From the NCBI GenBank assembly GCA_033675265.1, contig JAUJYZ010001112.1, positions 62,001-126,000 of the forward strand: DNA of 64,000 nt, read 5' to 3'. Source of the DNA: Actinostola sp. cb2023 (lineage: Eukaryota > Cnidaria > Anthozoa > Actiniaria > Actinostolidae). Under the pieces are notes generated by a model. That model did no database searches and had not been told where the DNA came from. It was given only the letters and a program-made list of their open reading frames with translations. The position numbers and the translations under genes were made by a program. The number at the start of each line of letters is the position of its first letter. Position 1 is the first letter of the stretch. This document shows positions 13,801 through 26,015 of the stretch, one piece after another.

Positions 13801-16800
13801 ATTTTGTAGTTTTGCTGCAATATTGCTCAAATACCATAGAAAAATATTCTCACACCTCTATCGCTGCAAAAGCTGGCTAAAATAATATTGGCAAAAATAA
13901 TAACAACCAAAAGAATGCAAGTGCTACAATTTTGGATTGCAAAAGTTGGTCACGATTCAAAATAGGTTCAGACTGCTCTGACTATGACACTGTTGTGATT
14001 GTGATAATCAAAACTGAACATTCCACTGACTGTCATCATGAATAATAATGGGAGCATCCCACAAGGTCTCGATGAATATGAACTAACTAAATAAACCTAA
14101 AAAATCCTATTTACAATCAATACATCATCAAAGTGTGTCAATATTATTGCAACCAGTGTTCTTGAAGTAATGCATCTATCAGCGGCTTCCCCGTGGGGTC
14201 GACCCCCGGGAACCCAGGGGGATTTGTCGAGATTTTCAGAAAATTATTGCCCAAGGGTGTGGGGGAAAATATCACTTTTGTTCAAGGAGTTCGAATCCAG
14301 GGGCCAGACCCTGGGGATTTGTAACTTGAGGTCAGCGGTTTATACGTTCTTGATGATTCCCAGATGTTCTTTGAAAACGTAGACACACACCACACTTCAT
14401 GCACGAGTTGTTCTTCGCGACTTGATCTTGTCTCTTTAATATTCCTTAAAACTGCAAGTGTCATGCCTGTTTTCAACACGTGGAATTTAGGATAGAACCC
14501 GAAGAAAAGCTGTTATTGCTAATTCATTGGAAGAATTTATCAACAAAGGTAAAGTTCCGATGCTAGTTTATTAAAATAGGTATTCAATTTCAGCTCAGTC
14601 CATGTGTGAAGATCAGTAAAAAGAAGGCAGCAAAATTGAACAAAATTATATGATATAATTGCAAGGATTTGAAATAAAGTGTTCCCTTTGTTGTCAGTTA
14701 TATCAATGGTCTGGAGTCCTTATTTTTAGCCCCTGGGGTGGGGATATGTCAAACATTTTCTGTCTCACACCCAGGGGTATTTCATGAGGTTTGATAGGGT
14801 ATTTGGACAAATCCCCCAGGGTCCCTGGAGGTCGACCCCTGGGGGAAGCCACTGATAGATGCATAAGCCCTGGAAATGACAACATTTTCAGACAAATTCT
14901 ACTCTAGAGAGCTGAAGCAAAGCTTTAAATTTAGAGAGCCTACAGTATATTGGAATATTATTGTTTTGAAAACAATTGGAATTATTCTAAATACAAATAA
15001 AAAATCTAATTGAAAAATTCAGACAAAGAATTTATGGAATGTGATCAATATTTATAACATATGTAGAACGTATCTTACATAGCAAACATGTTAGCACAGA
15101 AGATTGCTGTTTATACAGCTTTCTGTTCCATCAGCAATATGGACCTAGGACTATTACATACAGGCAGATCAATATTTATTGAGATAATACAATTTGATAT
15201 TTGTGAATAATGTGCTGACTCAATCATGTTTGGCAAAGCCCCCCACAAACTTCTGGAATGACACGGCTGCTAACAATAACTTGAGTATTACTCTTCTAGA
15301 TTCTAAAACACCAATGTACTGTATGTACATGGCATCATATTGACAAAGTTGACACACTTGAAAAGTACATGTACGTAATAAGGCTATCCATTCCATGTAT
15401 TCATGAATCAAACAACAACCTGAATGAGTATTGAGTAAGCAATGCCATGAAATATAAACATGAATATTGATAATTTATTCATTGAATTGCAACATCACGA
15501 AGTACAATTAGTAAACACATTTGGATCTCAGATTTGGATGACTACTCCCAAAGGTCAACACGGCCACAATTGATTTGACATGAAGCTTTCTATAAGCTTC
15601 AGCACACACCACCAGTGTATAATAAATAGCTTACAATAGCTAAATGAGTATACCTTAAACACAATAAAACTAAAGTGCTCCATTTGACTTCTTTAATGAC
15701 AGTAAATGGGAAATCCAATTTCAAAACCAAGCAACCATTTTGTGCTGAATTTCTCGATTCGGATTACAAACACTCTAAAATATTCATAGCCAAGAAATTT
15801 TTATTATCTTAAAAATCTTTGAACAGAGTCTATGGTGTTCCTATTAAAATAGATTGTACTGTGGAACATTGAAGGACTTTTTTGTAAAGACAAAATCCTG
15901 GAAGAAAGCAGACTTGATTTTGAGAAAATCTACATATCCTGATATATAATCAAACTGCATATCAAATTCAATTGACATTGATGAAAGCTGGCATTTGCAT
16001 TATGTGAAACTAAATACCACAATATATATATAATATATATGTACATGCTCTGGTAAGGGAGGCCAGAATGGATGTCAATATTTAGGGGGGAAATATATGT
16101 TTGCTGATTGGATAATTGGAATTACAACATTGTGTAAAATGCTTTTCACCAGCAATAATTAACGCTGTCAACATGTCTACCAAGAAAGCCTAGAATAACA
16201 AACAGATTACTACAAGACAGACTGGTTGTCAGCTGATGTAGTGTTCACAGACTTGTATGTCATCTAATGATGGATAAAGAAGTTGAAAACATGGCTCATT
16301 AATTACTCATGTTGGCCTACTCATGAAATGACATTATAATTATACATATATATCAATCAGGGAAAGCCTTAATGAATTATCACACCACAGCAAACTTTTG
16401 TTTACAATTCATTGGTCAGTATGATTTTCTAAGATATTGGAATTTAATATCACAAACATTCCACCAATTTGCTTCACTGCAGGACAAAGTATCATAAGAC
16501 TCGGGGCCCCTTGGTTTATTGAACTTGAATTTCTGCTTCTGGATCTGATGTCAAGACCCACAAAGATCATATAGATAAATAAAATAAGTGACTCATCCTT
16601 TACCTCTGGAACAGATTACAGCAAATCTGCTCATGTTTATGTATGTACATGTGTATTCATTCTTTTAAATGCTAATATTTCTCAAAATTGTATAACACGA
16701 TGCCACAGTGTACATGTAGGTTCTGAACAACCATTATCCATGATAAACAAACATACACGGCATTGTCTAGATAAAACATTAACCACTTGCATTTTAAGCC

Positions 16801-19800
16801 TGTTCCTTGGCCATCTTTTTCAAAACTCGTCAGCAATTTTAATTTCAAAATTATTATAAATTTTATAAGGAATAAGGAAGGAAAGATAGAGATAGTATGT
16901 CCCAACTCTGTAAGATCATGCTGGGCTTTTTTCAGATATTGAAAGCCAGATTTATATGGGTTCTTACATATCAATATGGAGATAACAATCATCATGATAC
17001 AAAAATATACAAAATATACAAAATGCTCTTAAAAACACACACGCAACACACTGAGAAATATCAAACATCAGTAAAACGTTTATAAGGTTTGAAATTGATG
17101 TTTTCAAGGCGAGTACAGATGTGAGTTCAATTAGCTTGATTTCTATTAAATCATTGTGGGCAAGGAAGATTTAAACAAATCCATGTGTTCGGTGGCAGAT
17201 ATATCTTGTGAAAATCTCTTTGAATTTCCATGAAACATGAGAATCAGTAAGAAAAGTCTTTCACTCTTCGTTGACTTTCAAATTAGCCAATCAAGGATAA
17301 CACTATCACTTTATCGCAAGATGCCTGATATATTAAAAAAAACCACAAGAACTAGAACAAAACAGGAAGCTGGCTGGTTTGATTTTAATAATATTTATAT
17401 CACTGTTTTGCACAAAGAATAATGGTACTCTTATATTCAGGACTATTAAATTGAATACATGTAAAAAAAGATAAATTTTAGAAGCTTAGTAAATTAAGGA
17501 TTCTTCTAAAACCTAGACTTTGTTATGATGTGCCAATTCAAATAATTATTCAGTCTAAATATGCCAGTTTTTTGTTTGTTTCTGATATACATAATTCTTT
17601 CAAAAGTATCCCAATCAAATGAAATCAATATTAATCCTAATCTCGAAATATAGAATAATGACAGTCAGATGAGAAAACCATTTGTGCCCTTGTAATTTAT
17701 TCAACAAGTTTACACCAGATGATCAATAAGTAGTTTCAATGTCTTGGGAATGTTTTTGAATGAGTAGAGTGTTTGTAAATCTCAGTAACAGATTAATGTA
17801 GTGATCAGTAAATGGATGTCAACTATACTGGTACTTGGATTGATGTGACATCAAACATAATCAACATGAAGAAAGACAATCTCACTTCCTTTACTAAACA
17901 GAGATAAGTGAAGAGAAAACCCCAAAGATTTCTGCTCTCAGGGTTTTTGGATTCAAAGGATAACTTATCTAATTTTATACACGTTTACAGAATTCAATTT
18001 CCAGCAAAGATAAGTTTTTAAAGTATCCCTTGGGACTTAACACAGGATGTTAGTAAATTGATTTTTTTCCCCAAAAATAATTTTACATGTGGTACATGTA
18101 AATACTGTAAGTCCAATACAGAACGGAATTTTTAACATGACGCTTAATTTGCAGATGTTCTTTTCAAAGAAACGTCATTGCTAATATAGCCTAGGCTCTA
18201 TTGTTATCTTAGCTACAGTATGCCATCTTGAGTAAGGGTTACATGGTGCTTATACCCTTTCACTCGTGGTGAGGTTCTACAGTTGTATGAGGATTACACT
18301 CTCTCTCTCCACTGCTGTACTCTATCACTAGCTAATTAACACTAGGATGTAAACATTATTGGACTGCCATTATTAGTATTATGATATATAATCTTTATAA
18401 ACTGTCAACAATAATGGGTTATACAAGTAACTTACCACAATATTGGTTGCATAGCTGCTATTTATAGCTATTCCTTTACACAAGATTTTCACAAGGTCAG
18501 CCGGTAAGTCAGTCGTTCTTGGAATACTCTTGTAATGAGTGTCACCCATAAACACTTGGACCACAGTCATGCGATTAGTTGTGAGAGTGCCTGTCTTGTC
18601 AGAGCAGATTGCTGTTGCATTGCCCATGGTTTCGCATGCATCTAAATGTCTCACTAAGTTGTTGTCATTCAACATCTTCTTGACAGAGTACGCTAAAGAT
18701 ATGGTTACAGCTAATGGTAGACCTTCTGGGACGGCCACTACCAACACAGTAAGACCAGTGATAAATGCATTCACATATGCATTCAAATGCCTTTTATCCC
18801 AGCTAGCGTCCTCCACCACATACTTGCGAATACTGAACTGCAACACCATGACAATGATGGTCATAAGTGCAGCAGCAACACCAAACCAGCCAATGGTGAC
18901 AGCCAGTTTAGTGAGCTTGGATTGCAACACTGACTTCTCTTGCTTTTCTTCTTTTTTCTTGTCATTCTCTGATGTTGAATCTCCCTCGTCATCTAAATTG
19001 ATGTCCTCGAAATCAGCACTACCGGTGACATTTTTGATGCCAGGTGACTGTGGGGCTGCATCGATGGCAGTGGCCTCGTCCTTCTCGGCAGCAGTAGCAC
19101 CAAGCAGCGAGAAGATTATTCCAGACTGTGAGTTCAGACCAACAGCAATGACCACCATCTTTCCACTTCCCTCCATAATATGGGTGCCTGCCAGGAAGAC
19201 AGGGTCTCTGTCACCTTTCTTGACCATGTCCGATTCTCCAGTGAGGGAGCTCTCATCTACTTTGATATCATTGCATTGCACTACAATACCATCTGAAGGT
19301 AACAGATCACCATATTTAACCTGGCACAAGTCACCCACCACGATTTCAGTGTTGAGAATTTCTTTGGGCTCGCCATTCCTAATGACAGTAAATTTATGCT
19401 CCCCTTCGATTTTATTCTGCAGACCTCTGAACTGTTGCTCTTTCTGGTAATCATTAATGGCCGTGACAAAAGCCACTATTAAAACTGCTACGAGGATTGC
19501 AAAGCCGTCAATCCAGCCAGTGTTATCTTCAGAACCTGAACACTCTTCAGGAGCAAAGATGCCTAAGAACAAAGACACAATGGCAGCCACACTAAGAATA
19601 ATAAGGATGGTGTCCTTGAAAGCGTCCACAAGGAACTGTAAGAAGGTTTTCGGAGGTCTGGCGGGAATCACATTCGCACCAAACACCTTTTTCCTATGTT
19701 CGATATCTTCAGGAAAGCCTGCTATTCCCTTCTCCGTAGAAGTATGAAGCTTTCGAACGAGTGTGTGTAAGCCGCCCATGCTCAATAAATGTTCCTTCGC

Positions 19801-19935
19801 CTCCACCCCTCGAAATTTCATAAGACCTGTGAGGTCCAGAACGGATATGTCTGAAAAGTCTGCCTTTGCACTGAAATCCATCGAATCGTGCGAGTGAAGA
19901 GACATTTTCTCTTCTTTCCGTGTCTGGTCGTCCAT
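4613..19935 (-). CDS. ATP2B: Plasma-membrane calcium-transporting ATPase (PMCA, ATP2B family), complete, 9 coding exons
   Basis: P2B-type ATPase that exports cytosolic Ca2+ across the plasma membrane and is activated by Ca2+/calmodulin. Coding exons read from the minus strand are 18436-19935, 13212-13602, 10034-10131, 8427-8606, 7949-8143, 7345-7536, 6008-6433, 5550-5810 and 4613-4804. All have GT/AG boundaries and compatible phases, and together give 1144 aa, similar to vertebrate PMCAs. Visible motifs in order are TGES (about 232), PEGLP (about 403), the phosphorylation site DKTGT (D446), the nucleotide-binding KGASE, TGDGTND (about 769), ten hydrophobic segments, a calmodulin-binding stretch over the exon 8/9 junction, and a C-terminal ETAF. 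The start is the first ATG of the frame ([10 protein letters not shown]). A TTG two codons upstream is not a likely start, and a second ATG lies at residue 11. The introns carry several repeat arrays and foldback elements. Family assignment is very secure. Which vertebrate paralogue it matches cannot be said. Confidence 0.97.
4890..5281. mobile_element. Foldback/MITE-like element in the last PMCA intron
   Basis: About 33-bp terminal inverted repeats beginning TTAGCCATTACC at 4890 and ending at 5281, with one mismatch. The interior has no coding potential. It lies wholly within the intron between pump exons 8 and 9. Confidence 0.75.
5550..7536 (-). CDS. ATP2B: PMCA coding exons 6-8: transmembrane segments 5-10 and start of calmodulin-binding region
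   Basis: Exon 6 (7345-7536) covers [15 protein letters not shown] and TM5. Exon 7 (6008-6433) covers TM6 to TM9, including LLWVNLIMD with the Ca2+-coordinating Asn and Asp, and [13 protein letters not shown]. Exon 8 (5550-5810) covers TM10 and the juxtamembrane segment up to [15 protein letters not shown], the start of the calmodulin-binding region. Its donor falls after that Gln, the same place as vertebrate alternative splice site C. If this donor is skipped, the frame stays open for 38 more residues and then stops. Confidence 0.95.
7125..7295. repeat. CCCTCCCC-rich low-complexity stretch
   Basis: Irregular repeats of GACCCTCCCC / GGCCCTCCCCC separated by 30-60 bases, in pump intron 6 just downstream of the exon 6 donor. 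Origin unknown. Confidence 0.5.
7949..10131 (-). CDS. ATP2B: PMCA coding exons 3-5: P-domain and hinge
   Basis: Exon 3 (10034-10131) encodes the segment ending [10 protein letters not shown]. Exon 4 (8427-8606, exactly 60 codons) encodes [12 protein letters not shown] through the MITGDN motif. Exon 5 (7949-8143, 65 codons) carries the Mg2+-binding TGDGTNDGP hinge and ends GFAM. Phases run 1-0-0-0. The intron between exons 3 and 4 contains a 15-bp minisatellite of about 900 bp starting some 50 bases past the exon 3 donor. The intron between exons 4 and 5 contains one short foldback element (8280-8376). Confidence 0.95.
8280..8376. mobile_element. MITE family A copy
   Basis: GTAAGTGATCTCTGACCATA at the left pairs with GGATCTGAGGTCGCTTACAC at the right around an AAAGGAGAATTTAGAT core. 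Lies in the PMCA intron between exons 4 and 5. Confidence 0.7.
9086..9985. repeat. 15-bp minisatellite (GATATTGTTATTATT)n in PMCA intron 3
   Basis: The left third is about 20 perfect 15-bp units. The right part is degenerate, with many copies changed to TATTGTTATTAT. Because 15 is divisible by 3, all plus-strand frames read as I/D/V/L/F/Y-rich pseudo-proteins, which are not genes. Confidence 0.95.
10203..13190. repeat. 71-bp satellite array, about 40 units, filling PMCA intron 2
   Basis: Monomer of 71 bp, itself built from ACTG/TTGA-like words. Units differ mainly at one base (ATCAGTCAGTCG or ATCAGTAAGTCG). The array reaches to within about 70 bases of the exon 3 acceptor and about 20 bases of the exon 2 donor, so the intron is essentially the array. 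Confidence 0.96.
13212..13602 (-). CDS. ATP2B: PMCA coding exon 2: nucleotide-binding domain
   Basis: 130 codons plus one base. It encodes the nucleotide-binding domain of the pump, including the [13 protein letters not shown] block, SARKSMST and TKGASEM. It starts in phase 0 directly after exon 1 and leaves one base for exon 3. The donor is about 20 bases from a 71-bp satellite array that fills the following intron. Reading through the donor adds a serine/glutamine-rich tail with no similarity to the pump, so the donor is taken as real. Confidence 0.95.
14169..14865. mobile_element. About 700-bp foldback element in PMCA intron 1
   Basis: Inverted ends: TGCATCTATCAGCGGCTTCC at 14169 and its near reverse complement ending at 14865. 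Similarity extends inward roughly 60 bp through GGTCGACCCC(C/T)GGG. No transposase seen. Confidence 0.7.
14866..18435. other. Rest of PMCA intron 1
   Basis: AT-rich sequence with scattered TACATGTA words and a short (TA)n run near 16021-16040. I see no exon, RNA gene or repeat family in it. Confidence 0.5.
18436..19935 (-). CDS. ATP2B: PMCA coding exon 1: N-terminus to just past the phosphorylation site
   Basis: One uninterrupted 500-codon exon. It encodes the cytosolic N-terminus, the first transmembrane pair (about residues 103-128 and 141-161), the actuator domain with TGES, an acidic/lysine-rich linker (about 305-336) where vertebrate pumps have splice site A and a lipid-binding region, transmembrane segments 3 and 4 with PEGLP, and the catalytic aspartate of DKTGT at 446. 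It ends at an AC/GTAAGT-type donor after codon 500. In vertebrate PMCA genes this stretch is divided among many exons, so intron loss or an ancestral lack of introns is implied here. Confidence 0.96.
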
Positions 19936-22590
19936 ATTCAAAACAACTCCACCTTTGTGAAATCACAGAATACTAGGGGAAGTTTGGGAGGGTGCAATCT
20001 AGAAGGACTTCGACAACTGCAGGTCCTGACAAGATGAACTCGATCGAATGATTGTGTCTGTGTAGGAGAATAAAGTCCAACGTCTACACTATGGCCAGCA
20101 ATGAGGTATTGCCGGTTAAATCCTGATCTAGTTACCAAAACTTGCAAATGTTTTCTCTCTTGCAAACACCAAGTCCAAGGAACACAACGAAAGTCCTAAT
20201 GTTGAAACAATGACAAACAACCATGCGAATGTATTGGACGACGACACAGCTGATCTCAATTCTGACTTGAAAGGCGAGCTTCACGCCAACAGTAAGCCTT
20301 GAACGAGTATGTATCGTGGACCAAGATCGACCAGCGAGCTATGAATTGTATAGAAACTACAGAGGAAGGTGGTTCGCTGTGTTGGTCTACGTGAAGAAAT
20401 CAAACCTGTTCAAAAGGTGGCCAACTTGCGAGACGTGAAGATCACCTTTAGAGCTACCAACATGAAGCCACGGCCTCCTTGCGTGGAATCCACTGCTGGG
20501 AGACGGTTACTGCGTTGAAATACTGCAGAAACTGTATCCCTACACGCCTTCAAATCGGGCTTTTCAATCTTATTTTCGAAGCTCTTGGCTTCTCGCAAAC
20601 AGAAGCAGAAAACGAGTAGAAAATTTGCCTTTGGGCACGTGATGGCCGCCTTGTGATTGGTCAATTTGAATCAGCGCGCTATTTGATTGGTTCTTTGTCG
20701 CTATGTAACATTAACGTCATCGGTCGGCCTCTTTCACCGCACCCAAAATAAAGCAATGTGATGATTTACAAAGGCAGAGACGAACGTTTGACATGAATTC
20801 TTATTCACCACAAAATGAGCTTTAGAAAGTGGCTTCTCTTTCTTGGTCCAGCATGAACGAGCCATTTTGTGGTCTGCCGTGGACTTGATGCGTGCGATGT
20901 ATTAAAGCACTGGCTAAAATTGTAATATTTTCGGTTTGTTTTCTCAATATGCTTTACAATTAAATTTCCCCCGAGGACGAAGCGAAGATAAAAGTCGCTT
21001 TATATTTATTCCGATTACGAGTCTGACCGCAAAACACGGCCTGTAAGTGGTGTCCAAACGAGAGTTCTACGGCGTCAAGAAAGCGGTAACTTGTCAGTAC
21101 CTGACAAAGATGACCCAAAATTGCCTCACTTTGAAAGTCAGGTTGACTCTATCGACGAACTGATTCGTCATTATAGCTATTAAGAATAAACTATGACAAG
21201 TATTTGATGTATACTTTTTAATGAACGTTGACAGTAATCAATCCAGCACTGAAAGTTTGAATCTCATTTTTGTTTAAACAAGGAACCACGTTTGTTAATA
21301 GGGTCATAGTACTTGAGATCATGTTATGTTGTTGAAAGGCATAGAAAAGTTAGTTGTATAGTTGGGCGACTACCAAGAGAGAAAGAACAGAAGAGCACCA
21401 ATAACGAACGAACGGGACTATTTAAAAATTGAATAGCTAACAAGAGAAGACCGATTAATGTACGGAAGGTAGGAGGGATGGATGGATGAAACACAACCAG
21501 GAGACCCCAATCGGCCTTGGAATAAGTCGGGAAAATTTAGAGATAATCTATCTTTAACTGATTAACCATCATGTTTGTTTTTATTTGACACTACATGCCG
21601 AACCATATACATCGGAGAAAACCGTGGAATGCTCATGGCGCTGAGTTTTGAGTTGGCGTGATGATCCCATCTGATTGGTTCGCTGGTAGCCCCCCGAAGC
21701 GAAACACTTGTCCTGATCAGACGACATATTTTCCCTTTAAAAAGACTGATATTTTTTTTAAGCCATCGATCATCATAAGAAAAAAAAACGATGACTATAG
21801 ATTACAGCCAGGCTTCAGTCCTTTCATAGTTAAATAAATCCTGTCTCCAACGTTAATTACGGCACGCTACACCCGCGCAAGTAAACTCCGGAACAAGCTA
21901 TGCATTCACTAGTAGGAGTGAAAACCAATTACTATTTTAATGGATTTCAAAGACTTCGTATAATGGGATTAGGAACGGTACGGTAGGTTTCGTACGGTAC
22001 GGTCATCAGAAGCTACTTATGGTCTTTCCTCGCTCCAACTGCTGCAAGGAAATCCATCTCTATGAATGGAACGTAGCCTTTTCCCCTAGGACTCGGAAGG
22101 CCGCTACGCAGGCTAATGGAACGGGACACCCTTGTTCATTGACTGACCTATAGGCCTGGGCGTTGGCTACGCCCCCACGCAGGAGGCAAGCGGCTTGTAT
22201 AATTATCTGATTACATTGGATACCATTATATCGTAAGTCTTTTTGTTATTCATGTTTCCGATAACTGACCAGACCTGAGGCTTTATTCAGATCTCTTCAG
22301 TCTTGTTGTAAAGAAACCAACGATAATATATCATGAAAAGTCTCAAAGTCTACAGTTGGCCAAAAACCCATTATCCCTCGTTTTACCCCGGATTATTTTA
22401 CTCAGTAATCCTGAAGTGAATCAGCGGCTAAAATATAATACCTATTACGCCAAGGGCCAGGGATATCTCTGGCGAGACATTGGCAAAATAATTTTAGAGA
22501 GCAATGTATTTGTACTTTGTTTCAAATAGCCCGCGAGGTAATTTACTTGTAAACCGAGTTCAGCGGACTACCAAATAAGCACAATTCAAA
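19936..22590. other. Divergent intergenic region between PMCA and BBIP1
   Basis: Holds the promoters of two divergently oriented genes, but no clear TATA box, CpG island boundary or exon could be assigned. It is somewhat richer in CpG near 19.9-20.7 kb than the introns, consistent with a pump promoter there. Contains no recognised coding exon. Confidence 0.4.
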
Positions 22591-22797
22591 ATGGCGGCCG
22601 AGAAATTTGTGTTCAAAGAAGTTCTTCCCAAACAAGGACTTTTATTCACTGAACAGAATCCAACACCAGTGCTTTGCAAGCCCAAAATAATGCCTATGAA
22701 GTCAGTCACCCTAGAGAAGTTGGAAACTATGCAGAAAGAAGCACAAGAGACGGTGAAAAAGCAGGAACAAGAACAGAAAATGCAAGGACTTTTGTGA
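22591..22797 (+). CDS. BBIP1: BBSome-interacting protein 1 (BBIP1/BBIP10), intronless
   Basis: 68-aa subunit of the BBSome, the coat-like complex that moves membrane proteins into and out of cilia. Vertebrate BBIP1 is needed for BBSome assembly. The central block [16 protein letters not shown], (M/L)KS.TLEKLE.M...AQ matches the vertebrate protein from memory, and the length is almost the same as the 70-92 aa vertebrate forms. The C-terminal half (about residues 38-65) is a lysine/glutamate/glutamine-rich helix. The start ATG has a good context (CAAAATGGCGG), and this GC-rich start resembles a YY1-type element overlapping the initiation codon. The gene is a single open frame and converges on C2CD3, whose stop codon lies 1.2 kb downstream. 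Confidence 0.93.
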   Translation: MAAEKFVFKEVLPKQGLLFTEQNPTPVLCKPKIMPMKSVTLEKLETMQKEAQETVKKQEQEQKMQGLL

Positions 22798-23998
22798 AGC
22801 TCAAAGTATACAATGTTTATCGGCGACTTTCAAGTTATTGAGCACAGTTACTGGATTTTCGTTGATTCGTGTACTAACGCATTTTCTTTTGGGAACAAGT
22901 TGGACGGATGGTCTGCTACCAAGAGAATAATCGAGATAGAAAACTATCTCCATTAGTAACTTAGCAACGTACTGCTTCAAAAACTAACAGTACATATAAA
23001 CAGGTTTCTATAAACAAGATCTGATGATCAAGCTTCAAAGACTAAAACTGAAACAAATACTCTATATATCACAGTTCAGATCTGATTATTATTACGTTAT
23101 AAAGAGTTGGAGAGGGCCATTGGGATGACAAGAAACGATAGGAAGCGCAAACATTGCCTTAAACTTAAGCCTTGTTTACATGAGATATGTAGGGATAATT
23201 CTATTGTTTTATCATCCACACATCACAGGGAATATGCGAGCAATAGAGTTGACCCAAGTGCTAGGGTAATCTCTCTACATACATACATAATCTTTATTTA
23301 AACTCTCTCATGTAAGAGATTCTATGGGTTGACCAATGTAATTATGTTAATTCAGCTTGTTATTCCTTTATGCATTGAGAAGAATTAAAGTTTGAGTTAC
23401 AATTCACCCTTGTAGGAGAGGTTGCTTTGTATCCCAAAGTCTGAAGAAAGGAATATAAATTGAAAGGAACCAATTTACAGCTGGAGGTGATGGAAGCTAG
23501 ATTAGACCTCTGCCTCATTTTAGCTCATTTCACTTGTACTTTCCATAACTCAATCTCTTCTCAATGAGGCTTGGGAGAAAAAAGGACTATTACTTTCCCA
23601 TCTTGCAACAGTTTTGAGATATTTGAATGTACACCATTAACTTATATTGATTTATTGTTGTCAGGACGTGAAAGATCCATAAGTGCATTCATTATTTATT
23701 GATGTACATTTGGCAAAAACAACATATGTGAACAGCCCAATGCCATCTGTACCATCAACACTTTGAATAATAATGTATTATGATGTAGAAGCCAGGACTG
23801 CATATAGATGAGAGGAATAAAGCTATCGTTGCCTTCTTTGTATCATGACATTTTGGCAAATACTGTACAGGGCTATTTACAGAATCGGTGTCACTGTTTG
23901 TTTTTCACTTGTGGTAGTACAACTATATATACAATGTACTTGTAAGACTATTATTCGGGCCGACTTGAAAACACTCTATACTGAAATGATACATGCAT
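22798..23998. other. Convergent 3' region of BBIP1 and C2CD3
   Basis: No coding sequence. On the plus strand ATTAAA at 23384-23389 could serve BBIP1. On the minus strand AATAAA signals at 23695-23700 and 23651-23656 could serve C2CD3 about 300-350 bases after its stop. If so the two transcripts end without overlapping. Confidence 0.45.
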
Positions 23999-26015
23999 TT
24001 AAGATTTTTCTTTATCTTTTGACGAGAAAATTCTTGCTATTCTGTCTATTTCAATACTAGATAAAGGAGGTTGCATGTCTTGCTTGGCTTTGTATAAAAC
24101 TTTTTTGCGAGAATACTGAGATAAGATTCCCTCGGTTTCTTTTCTATTGCCTTCACCATCTTGGTCTCGGTAAGTTCTTTCAAGAAGTCTAGACTGAGGT
24201 AGACTATTTGTTAATGAATGTGGATATCCCAATTTGGCACCCAACCGTAGAGCTCTCATTGAATTCTCCAGTTGTTGTGTTGGCATGAAGAAGTTTGGCA
24301 GACACACTGCTTTAGGTTTGTTTCCACTGTCGGTACCTGGTTCATTTGTGCTTTCAACCACGTTTTCTTGGCGATGATCAGTGATTCTAGAATCAATGGG
24401 ACTATTTGAACCAGTCGTAAGTTCATCATCTGCGAGGCCTTCATTTTGCAGAAAGTCTTCTTTGACAACATTATGATCCTCTCCATGTGAATCACAGTGA
24501 TTCTTAGGTTCTGCAGTAAAGACGTCCATTGCTTTAACAATTCCATTATCTTGAATATCATCTGTAGCAGTATCGTCATTTACTTTCAGACTGGTTTCAG
24601 AACCATCTACTGTGTTGTCTGTCTTTTGATTGAGATGTTTTGATGTATGCATGTCATCTCCGTCATCAGTAAAAAAGAAAGCTTGTGCATGCAGCGGTGA
24701 CTTTGTTTCTTCATCTTCTTCAGGACTACTAAGCCAACTATCTATATCTTGTGTAAATTGTAAAGGAGATTGTGTATTAGCTTTGCAGTAACTACTCACT
24801 TCCTCTATAGAATCTGAATCATGATCCAAATCACTCTCATGTACACGTTCTTTTTCTCCTGAATTAAGGCTGCCATCAGTCTGTCTACATTCTTGTAAAT
24901 GATCCTCTTGATGAATAAGTCTTTGGTCTGTATGTAGAACCACGCCATTGCCTGTTGCATTCATTCCATTGTTAGTGGTTTGTGAGGCCACGTCAGTAGA
25001 ATCACTGGATGACACACCCTCTGTTGCTAATAACAGAGGATCTCTTCCAAATGAGCCAGAAAAATGATCACCAGCTGCTTTTTCCATATCCAAAGTTGTC
25101 TCAGGTTCAAAGAAATTTGCTCTCCCTCCTTTGTTTATCTGCCGGAAATCAATTTGTTCAGTTGTAGTAATCGGACGTTTTTCAAAAGTATATACAGTGT
25201 TGCTCAAAGTTGAAGGAATATCCCCAGTATCGTCAGTTGCAGGTTGTTCCTTGTCGTCTGTATCCACCATGACCTCATTGGTGTCTTGCCGAGAAGTAGA
25301 AAAGTGTGTGGACCCTACTTTAAGGCCAAAATCTTGAGAGGACATGAGAGAAATTGGAACTTCTTCTGAGCGGCGAGAGAGCCCTTTCCTGTTGTAATCA
25401 GGAGATGTCCTGTTGAGTTTTGCTTGCAAACCTTTCTGTAAGTTGTCAAGATCCTGCATATTTTGCCTGAAAGATAAAATCAAAGATCACAATTATAACA
25501 AGTATTCAAATCATTTTGTCACCAATAAAGGTGTGGTATCTGCCGCTCCCCTTCCTCCTGCATTTTCCCCACAGGGAAGAAGTGAGTGGTGGACACAGGC
25601 TGGGGATCCATGCAATAACAGTGTAAGTGATCTCTGATGAAAATCTAACTTCTCCTTTAGGTCTTGTGCATTCTAAAGGAGAATTTGAAATTGAATCACA
25701 ATCAATACCACTGTTCTTGAGCAGCACCTTCAAGTAACTGACATGGAAAACTATCTTTTAACAGTTTTAAGTGGATTTTAAGAGTACTAACCGTAGCTGT
25801 CTAAAGAGAAATGAAGTAGAAGTTGCAGTTTGAGATAACAGTTGTTCCCTGTGTGTAAACATCATGGTGTCTTTCTCTTTAGCTTCTTGCATCACACCAA
25901 TGTCAGGATGACTCAAACTCCTATAATGGAATGACTCAGGCTGACTTGACGGCATCTCAGAAGCATTTCCCACGCTTGTTTGTTCACTGTTGCTCATAAA
26001 TTTTGTCGGCAAAGG
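23999..26015 (-). CDS. C2CD3: C2CD3 last two coding exons: C-terminal tail
   Basis: Exon 25792-26015 and the 489-codon terminal exon 23999-25466, aa about 1783-2345. The tail is rich in S, T, D, E and N with no C2 domain. It includes a short helical segment [18 protein letters not shown] at the junction and a basic end ([10 protein letters not shown]...SSKDKEKS). A long single 3' exon for the disordered tail fits the family. The gene ends TAA at 23999-24001. Confidence 0.9.

Noticed and set aside
18539..19450. Plus-strand 303-codon open frame
   Set aside because: Antisense shadow of PMCA exon 1.
24256..24579. Second minus-strand frame inside the C2CD3 last exon
   Set aside because: Out-of-frame shadow of the 489-codon terminal exon.
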